A stretch of DNA of 8,264 bases from Candidatus Omnitrophota bacterium (GTDB lineage: Bacteria > Omnitrophota > Gorgyraeia > JAGLLT01): the NCBI GenBank assembly GCA_030630095.1, contig DAOVNW010000035.1:1-8264 (forward strand), given 5' to 3'. Shown here piece after piece: positions 6,110-8,264 of the stretch. A program made the position numbers and the translations under genes. Numbering within the stretch: the first letter of the stretch is position 1; each line of letters begins with the position of its first letter. The notes under the pieces are model-generated. The model did no database searches. It was not told the origin of the DNA and saw only the letters and a program-made list of their open reading frames with translations.

Positions 6110-6880
6110 TTAATCCTCTTCAAGTTTAAAAGTCATACCGTCATAAGCCGCTATAACTTTAACATTTTTGAACTCATTTTGCAGGTCTTCCGCTATCTTA
6201 AACGGGCCGCTCTTTAGCATTGTCATTCCAAAGTGAGTCAGGATGCAAACCCTGGCCTTTGTTTTTGAAAGTATCTTTTTGACGCCGTCAACATCCAGAT
6301 GCTTAACGCCTTCTTTAGGCTCGTGCCTGACAACGTTAATCACTAAAATCTCACCCGAATACTTTTCTTCTAAACTTTTAAAATACTGCGTGTCAGCTAT
6401 CAATGACAACAACACTTTTGAACCGTCAATAAAGTTTAAACCGTATGTCTGGCAATCGTGAATATGTTCGACTGAAGTCTGAAATGATAAACTTTTAATT
6501 TTATAGGTTTTATTTTCCTTTAAAACCTCTATTTTGTCAACAAAATTACGATTGTATTTCAAGATAACAGGGTCATCGTCCAGGGCATCCCGCGGCGCGA
6601 AAACAATACCTTTTTTCTTAAGGCCGCCATTGGTCATCGCCTCAATCATCACATTTATGTCGCCTGAGTGGTCTAAGTGGCGATGAGTCAGAATAATCCC
6701 GTCCAACTTTGAGGGTTCCAGCTTAGGGCGCGAACGGAGGCACTTTACCAGACTGCCGGGCCCCGGATCAATTAATATGCTGGTATCATCCCAGCACAAC
6801 CATAACCCGCCTGAAGCGCGTAGTTGCTTCAACATCACAAACCTGGCGCCGGCTGTTCCTAAAAATTTTAAGGTTTTCAT
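6110..6880 (-). CDS. Metallo-beta-lactamase-fold hydrolase, RNase Z-like layout
   Basis: This 256-residue single-domain protein has no signal peptide, so it is cytoplasmic. The two-metal site is visible: H66-x-H68-x-D70-H71 (THRHLDHSGD), a third-motif histidine at H139 (VEHIHD), D163 (IADTQYF) and H216 (LTHFGM). H194 is a further candidate. The N-terminus KTLKFLGTAGARF resembles the beta1 strand and Gly turn of the RNase Z, PhnP and Lactamase_B_2 group. It lacks a recognisable exosite arm of true tRNase Z, so I do not call it rnz. The substrate is unknown. It starts 6 bases after yqeY stops and ends 13 bases before the aminotransferase. No canonical ribosome site precedes it, which suggests re-initiation after yqeY translation. 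Confidence 0.82.
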   Translation of the reverse strand: MKTLKFLGTAGARFVMLKQLRASGGLWLCWDDTSILIDPGPGSLVKCLRSRPKLEPSKLDGIILTHRHLDHSGDINVMIEAMTNGGLKKKGIVFAPRDALDDDPVILKYNRNFVDKIEVLKENKTYKIKSLSFQTSVEHIHDCQTYGLNFIDGSKVLLSLIADTQYFKSLEEKYSGEILVINVVRHEPKEGVKHLDVDGVKKILSKTKARVCILTHFGMTMLKSGPFKIAEDLQNEFKNVKVIAAYDGMTFKLEED

Positions 6881-6886
6881 AAAAAA

Positions 6887-7360
6887 TCAGCCGCCGCCGC
6901 CTTTTTCTAACTTTAAAAGTTCCTCTTTTACTATCCGGCTGACCGATTTGCCGTCGGCTTTACCTTTTAAAAGCGTCATTGCCTCCTTCATAACACGGCC
7001 GAAATCCTTTCCGCCCGCGGGCTTAAACTCCTCTATCACCTTTTTAACACAGCCGGCAATCTCTTCAATCGACGCCTCGGGCGGCAGATAAGCTTTTAAT
7101 AGCTCTAAGGCGACCTCTTCTTTTTTAACCAGGTCGGAACGGCCGCCTTTCTCAAAGGCCTCAATAGACTCTTTCACCTGCTTTAACTGCTTTCTTACTA
7201 CCTCCAGAACCTCTTCTTCTTTTAGCTCTTCCTTCTTATTCTGAATTGACCTTTCCTCTACGGCCGCCTTTAACATTCTTAAGGCCGACACTCTGACGTT
7301 ATCTTTTTGCTTCAGAGCTTCAATTATATCCTGTTCAATCTTATCTCCTAATCCCGCCAT
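6887..7360 (-). CDS. yqeY: GatB/YqeY domain-containing protein
   Basis: This 157-residue protein has the usual length of stand-alone YqeY. It shows the family pattern: an N-terminal helix ending in RVSALRMLKAAVEE (about 23-36), then R-K-Q-x-K-Q-V-K-E-S-I-E-A-F-E-K-G-G-R-x-D-L (56-77) and LLKAYLP (87-93). The C-terminal half carries DFGRVMKEAMTLLKGKADGKSVSRIVKEEL (119-148). The domain is the tRNA-contacting tail domain of GatB, but the free form has no settled function and may take part in tRNA or translation metabolism. The ATG at 7360 has AAGGAG 7 bases upstream. The protein ends in four glycines from a (GCC) repeat. The often-seen rpsU/dnaG/rpoD neighbours are not in this window. Confidence 0.92.
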   Translation of the reverse strand: MAGLGDKIEQDIIEALKQKDNVRVSALRMLKAAVEERSIQNKKEELKEEEVLEVVRKQLKQVKESIEAFEKGGRSDLVKKEEVALELLKAYLPPEASIEEIAGCVKKVIEEFKPAGGKDFGRVMKEAMTLLKGKADGKSVSRIVKEELLKLEKGGGG

Positions 7361-7378
7361 CTTTTATCTCCTTAATGA

Positions 7379-7437
7379 GTCCCGCAGTGGCGGGACGCCT
7401 GCCTGCCGTAGCCTCGGCGTAGGCAGGAATTAATTCC
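7379..7437. repeat. GC-rich palindromic intergenic element (two hairpins plus palindrome)
   Basis: This fills most of the 102-base gap between the ATPase gene and yqeY. Hairpin 1 is a perfect 7-bp stem GTCCCGC/GCGGGAC with a 4-base loop (7379-7396). Hairpin 2 pairs CCTGCCT-GCCG (7398-7408) with CGGC and AGGCAGG (7415-7427) around a 6-base loop, with a 2-base bulge. It runs into a perfect 12-bp palindrome GGAATTAATTCC (7426-7437). Its composition differs sharply from the neighbouring AT-rich bases. No T-run follows on the minus strand, so it is not a standard terminator. It looks like a REP-type dispersed repeat and may protect the mRNA 3' end of the ATPase gene. Confidence 0.65.
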
Positions 7438-7462
7438 GCCGAGAGTCGCAAAATAATCAAGT

Positions 7463-8264
7463 TTAGAACTTAAAGAGCTTTAAATATTTTAAAAACATAG
7501 GATCTGATATTTCAAATTCGCCTTTTTCATTTCTTTTTATAAGTTCCTTGTCCTCAAGGCGGTAGAGAAAATTTTTGACATTGGTAATCGGAAAGTTAGC
7601 GGCCCTTTTTTCGGTAATCATCACAGAGCGCACATCGCCGATCACCATAGGCCTGTTTTTCTCCATCAGAATGGCCAGGACCTCTGCCTCACGTTCACTC
7701 GCCCTTCTAAAAAGCGCCTCAAAGTAATCCCTGCCCAACTCTTTAAGTGCATTTTTAAAGACAGCGTCATAAATATCAGCCGTAACCTGCCCTTCAATCT
7801 GGGCATCGTAGAGATGACTGCATAAAAGCTGGGTTTCATACGGGTGCCCCAGGGTGTCTAAGTACACTCTCTCTTCAACCTTTTCACTAAAACTCACCCC
7901 GGTATTCTTTAAGGTATTTTCTATAATCTTACGCGTATCAATCCGGCTAAGGTTTTTCAGATAAACCCTCTTTCTGAAAAAACGCCCCACAGGATTATGC
8001 TTGTCTATAAACCCCTCCCAGCCTTTGGGTGTTGAACAAAGCACAAAAAGATAGTTTGTATTTTTTAAAATTTCTTCTTTACTTAATACAGATCGCAGTA
8101 TATCAATTACTCCTGATTCCACATCAAGGTTCTGAATATCATCAAGTAAAACGACGGCTAAGTCAGCCCGGATATATTTCCATAAGTCCAGAAGAAACTT
8201 CGTAAACTGAACCTGGGGCTGAAGAGAACTCTTTTTTTTAAATTTCTCCTGGAGGCCGCTGTCA
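7463..8264 (-). CDS. AAA+ ATPase (archaeal-ATPase/Orc1-like), N-terminus outside window
   Basis: The frame stays open from 7463 to the window edge (266 visible residues), so the real start lies to the right of 8264. A GTG at 8122 is internal, because clear domain sequence precedes it. Visible residues 37-46 (VVLLDDIQNL) are Walker B. NYLFVLCSTPKGW (70-82) is the sensor 1 strand, and GRFFRKRVYLKNLS (93-106) holds arginine-finger candidates. GHPYETQLLCSHL (139-151) is the lid-domain signature of STAND/archaeal-type AAA ATPases. The last 80 residues form a winged helix ending in ISDPMFLKYLKLF. Walker A is not visible and must lie in the missing part. The family includes Orc1/Cdc6-like and regulatory ATPases, and the role here is unknown. 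Confidence 0.8.
   Translation of the reverse strand, partial: DSGLQEKFKKKSSLQPQVQFTKFLLDLWKYIRADLAVVLLDDIQNLDVESGVIDILRSVLSKEEILKNTNYLFVLCSTPKGWEGFIDKHNPVGRFFRKRVYLKNLSRIDTRKIIENTLKNTGVSFSEKVEERVYLDTLGHPYETQLLCSHLYDAQIEGQVTADIYDAVFKNALKELGRDYFEALFRRASEREAEVLAILMEKNRPMVIGDVRSVMITEKRAANFPITNVKNFLYRLEDKELIKRNEKGEFEISDPMFLKYLKLFKF

Noticed and set aside
6097..6123. A longer aminotransferase starting at the ATG at 6123.
   Set aside because: The ATG at 6096 has a strong AGGGGG 8 bases upstream and matches the family N-terminus. The longer form would overlap the MBL gene.
7463..8122. A complete 219-residue gene starting at the GTG at 8122.
   Set aside because: The frame continues upstream with a Walker B motif (VVLLDDIQNL) to the window edge, so the GTG codon is internal and the gene is cut by the window.

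Overview
The window looks like a piece of chromosome from an uncultured bacterium with a moderately AT-rich genome, strong Shine-Dalgarno sites, sigma70-like promoters and very tight gene packing. Exported proteins with Sec signal peptides, a VapBC pair and a GC-rich palindromic intergenic element would fit an anaerobic candidate-phylum bacterium such as an Omnitrophota-like lineage. That placement is a low-confidence impression, because the window has no rRNA or marker gene to settle it. No tRNA, rRNA, CRISPR array, insertion sequence or phage gene was seen. No gene-free stretch exceeds about 150 bases.

Left part (1-3420, all minus strand): a four-gene operon read leftwards. It encodes an aconitase-superfamily large subunit of the LeuC/HacA type, its small swivel subunit of the LeuD/HacB type, an NAD(P)-dependent isocitrate dehydrogenase, and a truncated exported DUF2059 protein. 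The first three genes overlap by 4 bases at each junction, so their translation is probably coupled. The dehydrogenase carries the isocitrate-type Ser/Asn substrate motif rather than an isopropylmalate-type one. I therefore read the unit as a citrate to isocitrate to 2-oxoglutarate module, with the two-subunit LeuCD-like enzyme acting as the aconitase. This is an inference from motif and context, not a proven function.

Middle (3421-4258): back-to-back sigma70-like promoters drive that operon leftwards and a small exported HEAT-repeat protein rightwards. The HEAT gene ends in a 16-bp tandem duplication followed by a hairpin terminator that can work in both directions. It lies between this gene and the convergent vapC.

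Right part (4259-8264, all minus strand): a VapBC toxin-antitoxin pair with its own promoter and a candidate operator palindrome. Upstream of it lie a class I aminotransferase of the aspartate type, a metallo-beta-lactamase-fold hydrolase, a YqeY/GatB-domain protein and the C-terminal part of an AAA+ ATPase with a winged-helix end. The yqeY, MBL and aminotransferase genes are separated by 6-13 bases and form one transcription unit. A double-hairpin GC-rich element sits between the ATPase gene and yqeY.

I do not see a clearly new multi-gene system. The observations most worth following are the likely aconitase role of the LeuCD-like pair, with an unusual substrate-loop sequence, and the palindromic intergenic element.
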